From positions 29,107,810-29,171,809 of the forward strand of contig NC_133063.1 in NCBI RefSeq assembly GCF_048771995.1: a DNA stretch of 64,000 nucleotides. Direction: 5' to 3'. The notes beneath the pieces were generated by a model. The model was not told where the DNA came from, did not search any database, and was given only the letters and a program-made list of their open reading frames with translations. This document shows positions 1-14,640 of this stretch, one piece after another (positions within the stretch are counted from its first letter, which is position 1; every line of letters begins with the position of its first letter). A program made the position numbers and the translations under genes. This DNA is from Taeniopygia guttata (Eukaryota; Chordata; Aves; Passeriformes; Estrildidae).

Positions 1-3000
1 TGTGCTCTTGAACTCATATTGTAAATTTCTTATGGAAAAATAGGAGCAAGTATGTTCCACAGTGCAAGACCCATAACACACCAAGTATAAATGAAACACT
101 GAATAGTGCTAAACTCCTTCCTCTTCATCTTAACTGCAGGCAGTTGATCTTCATTGGAATCATGAAGCATTCCAAAAATACCTGAAAATAAAAAAAGCCC
201 TGCACATTCCAGGTACAATTCCCCACTATGGAATATAGCTGTTTTCATAGTCCTCTACTTTTGAAAGTATTTTTAAGCTTCTTCACAACTGAAAAACAAC
301 ATAAGCAATCAAACTGCCTCCAATTTTTTGATTCTGTAGTGAAATACTGGAGCTCTCTAATGCTTTGAAAGATTATACTAGCATGAATAGACATTTTACT
401 CATTGTATGCTGCCTAGGCAAACTTTTCGAATATTTATTTATTCTTCCCTCATTTTAGCATCAAGTAGGATCCAAGATTTAATACCAAAAGGCAAGAATA
501 AAAATAAAGGTAATTTGTAAGTGGGCCATTCTGTTCAGTGCTGTCCTGCAATATAAAAATACTTTTTATTCTCTTTGGTCTTTTTGAATGATTTGACTTG
601 TACAAGCCAGAACCATTGTGTTGCATGCTTATGGAAAATGAAAAATCTTGTCTGTAGCAATATCAAATCATTTATACATGGCAGACATCAGCTGTCATTT
701 CTGTCTATCCCAGCAGCACACCCCTCCCACACTTCTCTCTTTAGTCTAGGTGAGCTGTCAAGTTTCTAGTTTCTGATGTGTATTTACATCACTCAATGAC
801 ATCTGACAGTAGTGAAAGGCCACAGAAAACTGCTTATTGATCAGAGCAAAACTAGTTGACGGAACAGATGAGGTTGTATCAGAGAAATGCAGCCACACTC
901 AGGTGATGACATTTTGCTCCCTTGTATACAAGTGCTTAATGGAATACAACTTCATTATATCATGCCACTAGTGTTTAAAGGATTGCACAGTTCTCAAAAG
1001 TGTTTTGTCTATGTGGTGATGAGGACTATCTATTTGTACTGGTACCAATATATTACTAACCTGCTTTGCTCAGGAACACTTGCAAACTACCAGCCAGTGT
1101 GTCCTGATGAATATAATAAGAGACACTGAAGACTCAATCTTGCCAAAATCTAATTGAGCTGACCTTTTAAAAAAAGATGGAATTACCATTAAGGGAGCCA
1201 GATCTACTTGAGATATAGTTCTGCAGAATACTGTGCTGCTTAGTAAAGACATTTTAAATGACCACTTTTATGCTTGGGACTGGTACAGTTTCCCAGTGGA
1301 AGTGATAACTCATCATTAGTATTTCAGAGGTCATTATATCAACTTCTATGAGAGTCTTTCAAACTGTATTGATTTAAATGCTGAGGCATTCATGAGCAGA
1401 GGCTCTCTATACAAAATGTCCTGCAGCTAAAATATTAATTTTCTTATTTTCATTACTTTCTTCTTTTGTTATCTTGGACAGAAAACTCATTTTCCACAGA
1501 GTAACCTCTCAGAGTATACTTACACTATACAACCATTTCTTACAGAATCTATGTTTACATTAGCAGTGTAACTGGAAAACTCAGGACAATGTTAGCACTA
1601 AGTAAACTGCAGTGATTCAAAAAAAGCCCATATGTTACAAGTAGTACCTGAAGGGATTGAAATTGTGAAACTTCTAGGGGTACAGCACAGACATCAGAAC
1701 ATGCTTACATGCTTACAATTTTATATCTTACAGAAGGCAGCAGCAGTAGGTTTTTGTTTCCAATAAAAAATCTAGAAGGAGAAAAGATGCTGATGGTCCA
1801 AAAGTTGCTCTTTACAGTAGGTAAGTGATGATCAACCTTTTGAAATTAAGCCTTGCATTTAGCCTAACTGCTTATAAATGAATACAGTGAATATAAATGA
1901 ATCAGTCTTCTGATTCAAGACAAAATTATTCATCACCTCAGAGAGAGAAATTTCCTTCCATTTCAAGGGGAAAGAGATAAAAGACTCAGTTCTCAGAGAA
2001 AGCATTTCCTATACCTTGACTTAGGCAAGCAGCATGAAACCAGAGGTTGACTAAATCCAAATCTCACACAACTAGAGAAATCCAAGCTTTGAAAATAAAA
2101 GAGAAATGCATGTGAATAATGTCTTAAACAAGCAGAATACATTTTCTGTTATTCCACAGTAAAAACAATATGGACTAATCTGTACAAACTCATTAACAAC
2201 AAAGGACAAATGTGAAAGCAGTCTTGCTAATTTTCAGTCCACGTATTATCACCAAAACTTCTTTCAGACAAAACCAATAATGGTTAGAAGTGTTTTCTTC
2301 TTTTCTTGGGGTTCTTGTAATGCACTTTCTACAAAAACCCTCGAAGAATTTTGCTTTCAGACTCAAAAAACCTTGGGGCAAACTGACATTCTCAGAGATC
2401 ATCTAGCTAAGACTGGTACAGAGCAATTACTTTTCCCACCCTAAAAAAACTTTGTAATTCTCACTCCAAAGAGGGGAAAAAATAAGGCAACACAGCAGTT
2501 ACATGATCAAATTTATTTTATTAATTCTGGCAAAACAATTTCCTCATTTGTTGGGGGTTTTTGTTTATTCTTTTCTTCTCAGAAGCAGACACATAATCTC
2601 ATTGAACCTTCAGAATTTCAATGTGTACTAATTATTTGTGATGGAAAATTTCAGCCCAGAAACCAATATTTAAAATTATTCACAAAAGAGAAACCAAGAA
2701 CTGATTTATAGCAAACAGTTTTCAAGTACATTTTTAACATTTTTCAAAGCTAGCTCATTTTGCATTAAAAGAAACTGTGTCATCTCAGATGCTATGGTTA
2801 GCTGTCAGCATTTATTTGCACATACATAAAACCATGCATATTTAATATGCACAGATCTAGGGGGAAAATGGAAGATAAAGAAACAGTCACACATTCAATG
2901 CATATGATGCCAAGCGTTTAAAAAGCAAACTGCCTATAATCTTGAAGTCATTGGGAAGGAAAGAGGAGCTACCCCAGATAATGGAAAGTATAGACAGGAT

Positions 3001-5346
3001 GCTATTTTAGGTATATCTATGAAACCTATTTTAGCCCTGAGGTTTTTTTAAAGAAAGAAACCAAAGATGTGTTCTGTATTCTGTAAAATCTTCTACTGCA
3101 TAAGCTTTTACTCATAATGACTCAAAATTATTGAGAAGAATAGAAGAGTATCTTTAAACATGAAGTTGAAGACAAATTACATTTTGTTCTTTTCAAGTCT
3201 GGTCTTTGTACTTTATGCTTACACAGAAAACAGGAAATTCTTTTCATCTGAGTTGTCAGAATCGCGTAAATATCTAGGCTGAAAGCCTTGACACTGATAC
3301 TGGTGACAGCAGCAATTCCTAACCAATTATGAAAAACAAAAAATTCCTATGTGAACCTACTTCTAATTTAACCCTGGATGCAAAACTATTTGGTTTATTT
3401 GAAATGCAAAGTATCTGTCCAAAGCAAAAGAAACATCTATCTTCCTTCAATGAAGTCACCCTGAAAATTAAGGAAACACTATTCCAAACTGCACTAGTAC
3501 CTTGGAGTCAGTTCTCTCAGGAAAAATACGAAGCCATACATGTCCACCCTATTTGAACAGAAGCTAAGAGAAATGGAAAGAAAAATTGTACAACAGGCTG
3601 CTGGCGTAAGGATCTATAGAGGATGTGCAGAATTTGAAAGTGAATCACGATGAACACACTTCACTCTTTCAGTCTTTACATATTCTAAAACAACTTTACA
3701 TCTGATAATGTTATTACTTAATTTCTTTTAGATTCAGTTTTTATTTTTTTATGGCCAATCCTAACTGTATCATGCAATAATAAAAATGGCTTGCTCACAT
3801 TTAGGGTACCATTCTAATATTTCTTGATTTCCTTACACATGATCATATATCATACGCATTTGTTTCTGTTTTAGATGGCACAGAAGACCTTCTCTTCCCT
3901 GTGAATAATTCACAGAAAGCCACATCACTTCAAAAGAACAGAAACTGACTCTTTATGACAGGGATATATGAACTGGGTAAATGCCCAAGCCATTGCTCAA
4001 AGCATGCCTGTAGCAGTATCATCATTTCTTCCTGGACAGGCACACTTAGCTGAAACAATGACTTTTCTGTTTTCTTAGTTAAACTCAGTGGAGTTAAAGT
4101 CAAAGTCAAAAGAAAAAAAACTAATACTTGGATTAATTATGCATTAGAGGCATATTTCTTTCTTAGTGAATAAGTATAGATTGTAGTGCCATAGATTGTT
4201 TTCTTATAAAAGGTTCACAATACACCAAGAACCCAACATTTCTAAAAGGAATCCTGAAAGCTTAAGGAAAACAAATGCATGTAGTCACAAACATTACAAT
4301 ATTTACTATTTTTAATAATGTACAGTTCTCACTGTAATTTTGAATTCCAAAGCATGAAGCAGTACAACCTGCATCAACCACACAATTACACCTTTCCATT
4401 GGCAAACATCACTTAGGAAGGGCTTTTTAAAGCAGGGATTCAAATTTACACTAAAGGCACATTGCTCAAAAGGAATCCACACTAAGCATCTCTGACAACT
4501 TCAACAGTGCCATTTTCTAATGCCCCCTTCAGGATCAGTCTTCTTTCTCTGCTCCTTGAAAAAATTACCAATTTTTGTTCTGTACAAAGTTCAGTGTACA
4601 TGAAGTAACTTTCAAAACCAATATAACATTTACTACTATATGATTAACATGTTTTTTCACCGTCTTTAAGTGGCTTGACTGACCAATTCTCAGTTACGTT
4701 ACTGCTTGGGCTTTTGAAATCTTTTTCCTTTTAACATTTTTTGTACTATTTTTTACTTTTTTTAAAGTTAAGTTTTAAGCTTTTTATGTTAAATATAAGT
4801 ATATTTAAAAATTAGATTGAGTTTTAAAAATGGATATATCTGTGATTTAAGAAAAGCCTAAATAGAATCAAACTTTATAATGTACCTACAGAAAAATAGT
4901 ACACAGACAAAAAAAAAAATCACATGTTTAAAAGAAACCATAGAAATACTGTTTCAGTCCATAAAGTGATAAAGTATTTTTATCTTCTCAGACCTTTTAA
5001 CCTGTTCCCTTTATCTGGTCCGAACATTTAAATCTGGTGATTTTGTCAACATTCCTTAAAAAACATTTTTTGGATAGATATTGAAGAAAGTCCATCTTTT
5101 CTCTATAGTTGAAGAAGCAAATGAGTGGTTTGGTTGGTTTTTGCTATTATGCCATTCACCAGGTTGCTGTGTGAAAATATAGTTCAATATGTTGATATTT
5201 GTCATATTCCTAATTCATATCAAACCCCTGAACTCTACAAGTCTTATTTCACTCTGACTTCAAATAGATAGCTTTCTTCAATAGAAAGGTGCATAAATTA
5301 ATACAAGTAATCACTGATACAACCATTTGCTGTAACCACATTCTAC

Positions 5347-5408
5347 CTTAAAAAACCCCAAACAAACAAACAAAATACAAAACAAATACAAAACAAACCA
5401 GAAATCCC
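5347..5408. repeat. A/C-rich low-complexity tract
   Basis: AAAACCCC followed by (CAAA)n motifs, about 60 bp. Confidence 0.7.
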
Positions 5409-5704
5409 CCAAAATTCTATCATCTCCCAGTTATCACTACTCATTTATCATTTGCTATTAAAATAAATCATCTGTGGTCATGTGAAATAATGTGCTGTGG
5501 TAAGTATTAGCATTACCTAACTGAAGCTAATAATCTCTGTGCTATCATGTTAGCAACAATACTGTAAAGCTACTGTAGAATTTTGCTACACGCATCAACC
5601 AAAGAGTGTAAATACTCACATGTTCACTCTTTAAAAGTTACAATAAGCATAATAAAACATAATGAAGTATTTGCAATTCCCAGCACAACAGACACATTAA
5701 ATTC

Positions 5705-6121
5705 CTGGGGTAGGGCCAACAGAGGGGTTCAAAGGTTTTGAGGGAAATGGAGAATGTCTCTTACGAGGAAGGCTGAGGGAGCTAGGACTGTTTAGCCTTG
5801 AGAAGAGTCAGCTAAGAGGGGACCTTATCAATGCCTATGAGTATCTGAAGGGAGAGTGCCAAGAGGATGGACCAGGCTCTTCTTAGTGTTGCCAAGCAAC
5901 AATGAGGCAGTGGGCAGAAGCTGATGCACTGGCAGTTCCACCTGAACATGTGGAAGAACTTCACTGTGACAGTGACTGAGCACTGGAGAAATTGCCAAGA
6001 GAGGTTTTGGAATCTCTATCACTGCAGGATATTCAAAAGTCATCTGGACACAACCTTGAATAACATATTCTAAGGGGCCCTCCTTAAATAGGGAGACTGG
6101 CGAAAGTTCTCTGATTCTGTG
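5705..6121 (+). repeat. CR1 LINE 3' fragment
   Basis: Contains diagnostic CR1 phrases (TCTTACGAGGAAGGCTGAGG, GACTGTTTAGCCTTGAGAAG) and ends in the CR1 tail GATTCTGTG at 6113-6121. 5' truncated and diverged; no intact coding sequence. Confidence 0.9.
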
Positions 6122-9100
6122 AAAAGGAGAGCAAGCTTTTCTTTCAAAGATCAGTTTTGGAGAAATAAGGGCTACATATAGAGGTGTTAAAATATATTCG
6201 GCTTAGATGACCAGAACAACCAGTATGCCTGGGGGCAGAAAGAATAAAGAAAAGCTGTGATTTATTTAAGACATAATGACTTCACTGGAAATGCAGAGAA
6301 AAAATACCGCAAGAAGTAAAAACAAGCAGCCTCACTGAAAAAAAGTCCACTAAAGTTGAATTAATTTTGTGAATTCAAGTAACATTTTCTGGAAAGGTGC
6401 TAATAGTTTCTTATGTTACAGGATAACAAAATTTGTTATTCTATTCCAATTAAAAACACAGCATTGTCATATAAAGATGATGCTTGTATGATACAAGTAA
6501 GTATTGCTTACTGCTTCTAAGATACAAATTTTTTGACTACTTAAAGAAACAAAGTATCAGTTTTCTGAACTAAGAATACAAGGAAAATATCAATACTCTT
6601 CCTATCTCTTATTTCTTCACCTTTCCCTTTCTTCCCTGCTACACACTTCTAAGTAGAGAGACAACAGTTAACAAAAAGAAGAAACTATAATCTTTACTAT
6701 AATAAAAAATTGCCAACATAAATAGAAATTCAACCACTGCACTGAAAAACAGACAGACACAGATCTGAGCTGATTTTTTGTTTTCTCATCAAAATGCAAT
6801 GCATGCAAAAATGATCAGCACAAGTTTTCAGATACCCTTATCAATCAAATTAAGCGCATCTCATCAGGCACAGAAAAACAAGCAAATGCTGGTCCTTACT
6901 ACATTGCTATTACTTTTTCTGCTCCCATCTGCTCTTGTGTTAGTGTTACTGAAATTAATCACTTTATCCTTACAGGCAATCTCTGAAGCAAATATCCTGA
7001 ATATTAAAATTATGCTCTTCCTCTCTGTCTGTTTCATGTTGTTTTCCATGCTTTTATGAAGCAAACTACCAGAGTACTGTGACTTGCCTGAGTCAGAAAC
7101 TGAACTCTCAGGTACTGGATTTCAGCTAAGCCACCGGATTGGAGTGATTTTTGCTGGGCTTTTTCCACAGACCACTTACATTGAAGACTCTCTGTGGCTT
7201 CCAACTCTTTTGAAATAAGACCTGAGCTCCTGTGTACAACTGTGGCACAGAAAAACACAAGTACGTAAACTACTGCAGTTAAGTGTGGAAGAGGAGGTCA
7301 CAGAAAGGATAGGAATATAAATAGCATAGCTAGTTCCATCAAAATCTGCAATGCATCTGTCATTAAGAAATCTTAGTAAAGAAAGTATTATGAAGTACAA
7401 ACCTCAGTCTTTAATTTAAAACTGGATAAATGCCCCATTTAAGAAAGAATTATGTCCTTTCACAAGCATTAAGACGCTTTCAGCTTTCTCCAATCTTGTA
7501 TGGAAAACATTTTAAATCCTAAGATATAGATTTTAGAAGACAGCAGGAGGGGAAGATATATTTCACAACACTGCCACTACAGAAAAACTGGAAACAGATG
7601 GATCTTATATACTGGTTTTCAGTGACTGCACTAATCATCAACTAGTTGCACAATTAACTGTCTGACTTAGAAGACCATGATATCTTTACCTATCTATTTC
7701 ATTTAACAGATGCATACATGCTTGATATCCTTCTGCTAGAGTTTTAAAAACAGCCTTAAAGTTTTTGACTTTCAGACAAATGGAGAATACATCACTGAAA
7801 CATTTATGTGCTACATTGACCTGCCTCACCAGACTTTCCATCCTTTTTTTTTGAGTTGGGGCATGGAAATACAGCAACTCCAACCAGAATCCCTTTCTTT
7901 TCAGCACACCCTCTTTCAGCAAACTGTGAAGACTTTTTCAAAAACTCTTCTGAAATTTTATCATGAGATATCCAGTCTGTGATATAGCCATGCTTCATAG
8001 CTAGTTTATAAAAGGTTAACTATTGTACATGCTTCGTACAGATACTCCCAACTCAAAGAAAAAACAGTAATTTAATAAACAATGAGTAGAATTCTCCTCT
8101 AGGATTTCTTCTTTTCAAGAGTGCTAGCATATGCAATTAAATAGAGTAATTAAAATTACCAACATAATCCCTAAATTCAATGCATAGAGTGACCCCTACT
8201 GGTCTGTTAGGCATCCCAACAAAGATACAATCTGACAAGAGCCATCACTCCAAGGACTGAACCTGAGCTAATTTACCTGGAGAAACCTCAGGCTGAGCAC
8301 ACATACCTTATTCAAGCTACAGAATGACTAATACTAGTAACGTAGTAGAGGCAAAAAATATTCCAGTGCTTCCTATATGGCCTTTTATACTTTAATTCCT
8401 CTTGTAATTATAAATACACAAATGATCAAGTAGATGGCTTATAAAGAACACCACCTACATACCAGTATCTATAGCTGAAAACCATATTCTTATGAAGAAT
8501 TTTAATTAAAGAAAAAAGCAACTTAAAAACTATCCAGAAAAAAAAACTTTAGCGTACTAGATGTTTCTAAATGAGATAAATGTACACTTCCTGTACACTA
8601 CAATTGAACATTAATGTGAATTACAAGCCCCTATGATTCAGATTTTGCTTGTTACTCTTTTATTTTATGCATAAAAAGCAATCAAAAGAGCATTTCATTA
8701 TTTGTCTAAATACTGTCTGCTTTAATGCCCAACTAATAAGTGAGGTAAACAATAATGCTCCATAATACACACAATTTATCAACTAATACATTCTTCTATT
8801 ATTTTAATGCTGTAGGAGAATCTATTAAAGATGAATACATTAACGGAAGAAAAAATAAAGTTATGGCTGTTTATTTGAACTAATGAATATTCTCCTATAT
8901 TTCTAAACAGACATATTAGACACACATACACATACTTGGATCAGAACACAGATAGAATCAAGAACAATAGAAAACAGCTAAGTGTGAATCCTAAATTCAT
9001 TTCTTTGACCATTGGACTTTTTAGTAACAAACACAGGATTGCAACATAAAGTGCAGGAGACACAACAAACAGAACAAATATTTTCTTCTGACTTCACTTC

Positions 9101-10049
9101 AGCTAGGAGTAATCCCAACAACCTAGTAAGACAAAACAGTGCTGATTTCCTCTTCTGAGGAAAACCTTTGCTTAAAAAGCTTAAGCAGTTTCTCTGCTTC
9201 AAAATTTCTGCTAATTATAAAGGAATATTCCGTAGTGACTGCAAGTTTTCATTGTATCTAAACCAAGTCAGTCCAACGTTACTCAATAAGTACTCATACT
9301 GGGAGCTTACAAAAAAGGCTGCTCAGGAGTAGCTGGGTTAGTCTCCAGGTCCAGAGGCAAAAACTGGACCTCCAGCTGCTTCAGCAGCCACCAGCAGGCT
9401 GATCTGCACCTTGGTTCTTACTTCTGACCACTAGTCAAGCTATTGAAGCAAATAATTAGAGCCACAAGTTATTTTTAAAATGCATTCAACCGGTTCTAAC
9501 TTAGTACACCAAATCCCTAAAGCCTTCAACAGGAGCTGAGCATTTTAGAGAGATTTTATTTTTGGGAGCCATATTCAAATATTTACAGTGTTACAAAAAG
9601 GAGAATAAAAAGAAAAAAAAAAAAAGAACTCAACAGTGACATATTATAAAACATTTAAGAAGCCTGTAACTCAGCTATTTTTTCCCCCAAACTATACAGT
9701 GAACTTTTCTATTGTTTTCACTGAAATACTGAGTACTACAGTAAAGTATAAATGTAGACATTATTCCATCAAAAGAAATACAACAAAACCATCGAGGTTA
9801 AAAGTCAAGAACTCCAAAGTCACAGAATTGAAGAAATAATCTTGTCCTTGTACAATTTAATCAATCCCACTGGGCTTGCCTCAAGTGATAATTAAAAACT
9901 CATTCCTCAAGATCGTTGCATTATTCATTAAGCAAATGATCTACCTTTGTTGTGGTTGGTTTTGCTCATGTTTGATCCCAGGCCTTTTAAGTGCCCCCTA
10001 AACACAAAACTGAACCAAACACCAAGCTGAGCAGTACAGCTCATTCACT

Positions 10050-11249
10050 GAAGAGAAGGGATGTCATTCAGAGGGACCTTCACAGGCTTGACAAAGTGAG
10101 CCCATATGAACGTCATGAAATTCAACATGGCCAAGAGTAAACATGGGTTTGGTTAACCCTCAGTATCAACACAGGCTACAGTATGAATCGGTCGAGAGCA
10201 GCCCGGCAGAAAAGGATTTGGGCAACTGGTGAATGAAAAGCTGGGCATGACACAGCAATGTACGCCCACAGCCCAGAAAGCCAATTGCATTCTGGGCAGC
10301 ATCAAAAGCAGCATGGTCAGCAGAGAGAATGAGGAGATTCTCCCTCTCTGCACTGGTGACATGAATTAAAGACATGGATGTCTTGGAGCAAGTCCAGAGA
10401 AGGGACAGAGAGAGAGCTGAAACAGCCCTGCTGTGAAGAGCTGTAAAAGGAAAATAGTTGTGGTTGTTCAGCCCAAGATGAGAAGGGTGTTGCAGCATTT
10501 TTGAGAGAAAGAGGACATGAGTTATGAGATTTGAGCTACTCCAGTCTAGGCCTCAGATTTGGGCCTTGTGAGGCCTTCAAGCCTCTGACGCAGTGAGAAA
10601 TTAAGAGTTTGTGGCGCAGATAGAAATAGTATTAAGGTGTGATGGGGACCACTGGGCTGTCTGGGCGTGAATTAGTATAGGTTTATAGTGTAAGGTTTAG
10701 GCCACCTTAAGGAAATAGGTAAACAATGTTAGCTTGCCAATCAGAGTGCCTTTGTTTCTGTAAACTATGTAGAAGCTTATATAAACTGCCATCTTATCTC
10801 GAATAAAGGGAGAACGTTTGATTAACCACACTGGTTCAGATCTGCGTTTGTCCTGTCCAGTTTCCCGTTTTCTGAGATTCCCTGGCTTTTGAAGGGTCCA
10901 GGGAGATTTTGTGGCCTTCCAATAAAATAATGGGGGCTTATAGGGAAGATGGAGACAGGCTAATTTTTACCAAGGTTTGTAGTGACAGGATAAGCGGCAA
11001 CGTTAACTCTTAAATTAAGAGGGTAGATTTAGACTGGAAACAGAGAGAGTTTTTTTGTGATGAGGGTGGTAAGACACTGGAACAGGTTGCCCAGAGAAGC
11101 TGTGGATATGCCACCACTGGAAGTGCCAAAGGTCAGGCTGAATCTAACCAGGAACGTGATGTACTCAAAGGTGTTCATGCCCATGGTAAAGAGTTGGATT
11201 AGATTTTTAAATCCAATCTTTCCAATCCAAACCACTTCACGATTCTATG
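10050..11249 (+). repeat. CR1 LINE 3' fragment, split by an LTR
   Basis: The first half (about 10050-10487) holds the CR1 ORF2 end (AGCCCAGAAAGCCAATTGCA). The second (10897-11249) resumes with GTGGCCTTCC and GGAACAGGTTGCCCAGAGAA and ends in GATTCTATG. A 403-bp solo LTR interrupts it at 10488-10890, so the CR1 is older than the LTR. Confidence 0.92.
10488..10890 (+). mobile_element. Solo LTR of an endogenous retrovirus, nested in CR1
   Basis: Starts TGTTGCAG and is flanked by the 6-bp duplication GAAGGG (10482-10487 and 10891-10896) at the CR1 interruption. It has LTR landmarks in order: CCAAT at 10737, TATATAA at 10778-10784 and AATAAA at 10802-10807. The 3' end reads CTTTT rather than CA, perhaps decayed or family-specific. 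No internal retroviral sequence remains, so it is a recombined solo LTR. A 6-bp duplication suggests a class II (ERVK-like) element; the family was not identified. Confidence 0.85.
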
Positions 11250-14167
11250 CAAGAACACATTTTACATTTCCAAGCTGTTTATACCAGAAAAAGGCCATAA
11301 GTCTATTGGGAACCTTGACTCCCTTTCTGTGGTAGTGAAAAGTAGTGCAATGCCAAAGCCATTGCCAAGCCAGCTTCAGTACCAAACATACTACTAGTAT
11401 AGAAGGCTATCTGATCGAACTACAACTTTTTACCCATTTTAGTTTCCAACCTCTGACCTCTGTACACCAGTGCAAAGCTATGGTTTGACTGCATGAGTAC
11501 AAAACCAATTTTGGCTGACTTGGGGATTTCCTTCTTCAGCTGCTTTTCTGACTATGCTCTCATGGCACCTTGTCTCATCTGCTTTCCACTAGCAGCTAAG
11601 CAGTCCATGCATGCACAGAGCTCTCAGGTTAAAAACACCCAGAAGGAGGTTAGTCAGTAATCAAAGTTAAATCTTGTGTCTCCTGTACTTGCAGGATCCA
11701 GTACTGGGGCCTCTGAAAGGCTGACAGTCAATATGTGCCAGTCATAAAACAGCTTACCTGCCTACAAACTTGCATTCTCTGGGGAATTAAAAATTAGTTG
11801 TCAATGCTCTTTTGCAAATTTGCTCATAATTTGCAAATGGAATAATGTTTTACTGTCTACAAACAACCAATTAAAAACTTTTGCAATGTAGGAGGTAAAA
11901 ATGGGTTTATAACTGGGGAGTGAGTAAATGTCAACTCATGCTGCCTACTTACCATGCTGCCCAGCATAACCCCACCCTGTCACCTTGAGAAGTATAGAAA
12001 TAGCCTATTTGAGCTAAGAGGAGTAAAAAAAAAAAACCACTGTAATCATATTCCTTGTCAGTAACCATGATTCTTGCATACTAGGGGTATTTAAATCACT
12101 TAGCATCAAACCCCCGACTACTGAGAAACACATCAGTGAAATATGAAAGGTTTCTATTCAGTGTTCAGGACAATGGCAAATCACCATACTGCTGCGCATC
12201 CAATATTTTGCACCAACCTTCTGTTTTAAAGTACTTTCTTGCTGAAACTGCAGAAGATTTTTTTTATGATTTCCATGGTGCGAAGTGTAAAAAGTTACAT
12301 CTACACATGAGCAATAAATGGATTACATACATCAAGAATTAAGTGAAGCTGAACAATCTGTGTATGTCCTCGGTTAACAGTAGCAAGAGAGAACTCGAAT
12401 GGCAAGTCGCAGAGCACTATTCTTTGGCATTGCTCTGACTTGGACTTCTGGCAAGGCACATGATCACATCATGGAATGGATCACAGCAGTGCCTAACAGA
12501 AAGCACATGAGAACAAGCAAACAAGAACATAATTCTGAGAGTCATCACATCATGCCTCCTGCACCAGGGTAGAGACAAGGTCTGCATTACCACTGCACAT
12601 GCAAGAAACATCAGGAAATGGAGATAATATTTGAGCACACACTGACAAAGCAGCAACTCTTCACACAAAATTAAAAATAGCACATAATTCAAATAATCAA
12701 ATGAAGGACTAGGTGATACCTACAGCAAGTTCTGCAGATAAGGTATATAATTTGGCAAAAAATTGTTGCCCTACAAATCCCTCTGAAATCTTTCAAAAAT
12801 ACAATTTTTTTCATCAGCTCCTAAAAATACTTGGGAATAAATGGAAAAAATTGCTTGCTCTTCTGTTATTTCTGTCATTTAGTAGACCTGAAGAGCCTTC
12901 TAACTAGTACAGTCTATCTTCATGCCCTTCAGATGAGACAGGATTGAGGTGAAACATACTTGTGAGCAGAACAGGGATTAGAGACTCAGACCTCTGACAG
13001 GACTCCTAACCTTCCATTTCCCACACTCCTTTCTGCTTCACAGCTAAGTCACCAATCTAGTCACCTCTTAGAATGCCACACATCCAGCAATTTAAACACT
13101 TAGAAAGCTTTCATTTTGTGATAAATACTATAAACAAGAAGAGACATACTGACTGAAGTAACAGTAGCACTTAATTTTTGCATTTTCTTGACTAGCTTAT
13201 AGAGGGAGATGTCAGCCCTGATGTTCTGCACCTTCCTTCATTGTGATGTATATTTACAGTTATGGAACCAGATACATGTAGTCCAATTCTGAAGCACGAA
13301 ACAGAATAAATACCAAACAAATTTTATTTCCTTATTTAATTGATTTACAAATTTAATTTACTGAATAATCATAGCTAAAAATGCAGGGGAAATCTTGAAT
13401 TTTTACGTCCCAGGAAGACCTTGAAAAAGGCTTACCTAGGCAAATAAACAAATTACATTTCTATTCTTGCATGAAGAAACAGAGTTGGAGATTGTTGTAG
13501 CAACTGTTCCATTATCAGAGGCTTCCACATTCCCCAAGAAAAGAGATAGGACTAGTCTGTGTGAACTCTTAAATAAGAGTTTTAGAAAGCCACTGAATTT
13601 TTAAGAGATAAAAGATTAGGGCATAAATACAAACAACATTTTGGAAATAATGCAAAGGATGATAGCAAAGTATCAATGGGGGGCTCACAAAAAGGAGCTT
13701 GAGGTCTAATCTGGGTCTATGTCTTGGAGTTACCTGGCTCTTCCTGCTGTCCCCAGGCTGTACTTCTTACCAACTGCACTTCTTACTTTTAACAGAAACT
13801 TCTAAGCCTCGTACAGACAAAGCTTCCATACCCTGCTCCTGATGAGTGTTCTGGTGCTGTAGTATCTTTAGGATTCAGGACCATTTGATAATTAGCCCTG
13901 TACTTCTGGTGGATAGGACAGATAACTGCAAAGCAGCAGACCACAACACTGTCAATACACAGACCAACTGCCTCTGTTATTCAACAGCTTTTTTGTTGCT
14001 GGGGATTGTCATGTGGTTCTGTTCTATGTATTGTTTTTTTTGCAATCCAAAGAGCTCCTGATCTAAAGAACTCCTTCACATTTGATCAGAGATCCAGAAA
14101 GCAATGTAACTTGCTGTAAGTGTTCCTACATTGCCTTTTTTTGTCTACAATTTTTCTCATACACTCA

Positions 14168-14640
14168 TGTTTCTTAGCATGCAGTACCTAAACTGGACAT
14201 GGTACTCCACACTTAGTATACACTTCACATCACTGAGCCTTTTGTTACATTCCTCTTTTGAAACCCCAACAGGCATTTGCCTTGTGACATGGTCACCTTG
14301 TGATGCATGATAACCCCCAGATCCTTTCAGGAATATGCTGCCTAATCTTTTGGATGTTACTCCATATAACTGATTATTTTTTGATAAATATAACATTTGG
14401 CACCAGTTCCTATTGAGTTAGCACCTAATTTTTCTTTCTTAAATAAGCTTTCCAACTTATGAAAATTATTTTAAACTCTACTCTGTCTCTCCAGCATGAT
14501 CACAGTCACTTCCACCTTGGTGTCGATGGCAAATTTAAATAAGGACATTCTCAGTTTATCATCCACATCACTAAAACATCAAGTCATACTGGAACTCAAC
14601 AGACCCTTCAGCAACACAACCCAACAAATCCTTCCAATGC
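14168..14640 (-). repeat. Ancient CR1/L3-like LINE fragment
   Basis: Resembles, in reverse, the old CR1/L3 group rather than the young avian CR1s: phrases for a non-LTR element such as GATAACCCCCAGATCC, GATGGCAAATTTAAAT and TCATCCACATCA occur in the expected order. Heavily diverged and without coding capacity. The assignment is from memory of consensus wording. Confidence 0.55.

Noticed and set aside
6778..7059. Leu-rich membrane-like 93-codon open frame
   Set aside because: Short, no start context, no homologue recognised, in AT-rich intron sequence where T-rich codons give Leu/Phe runs by chance.
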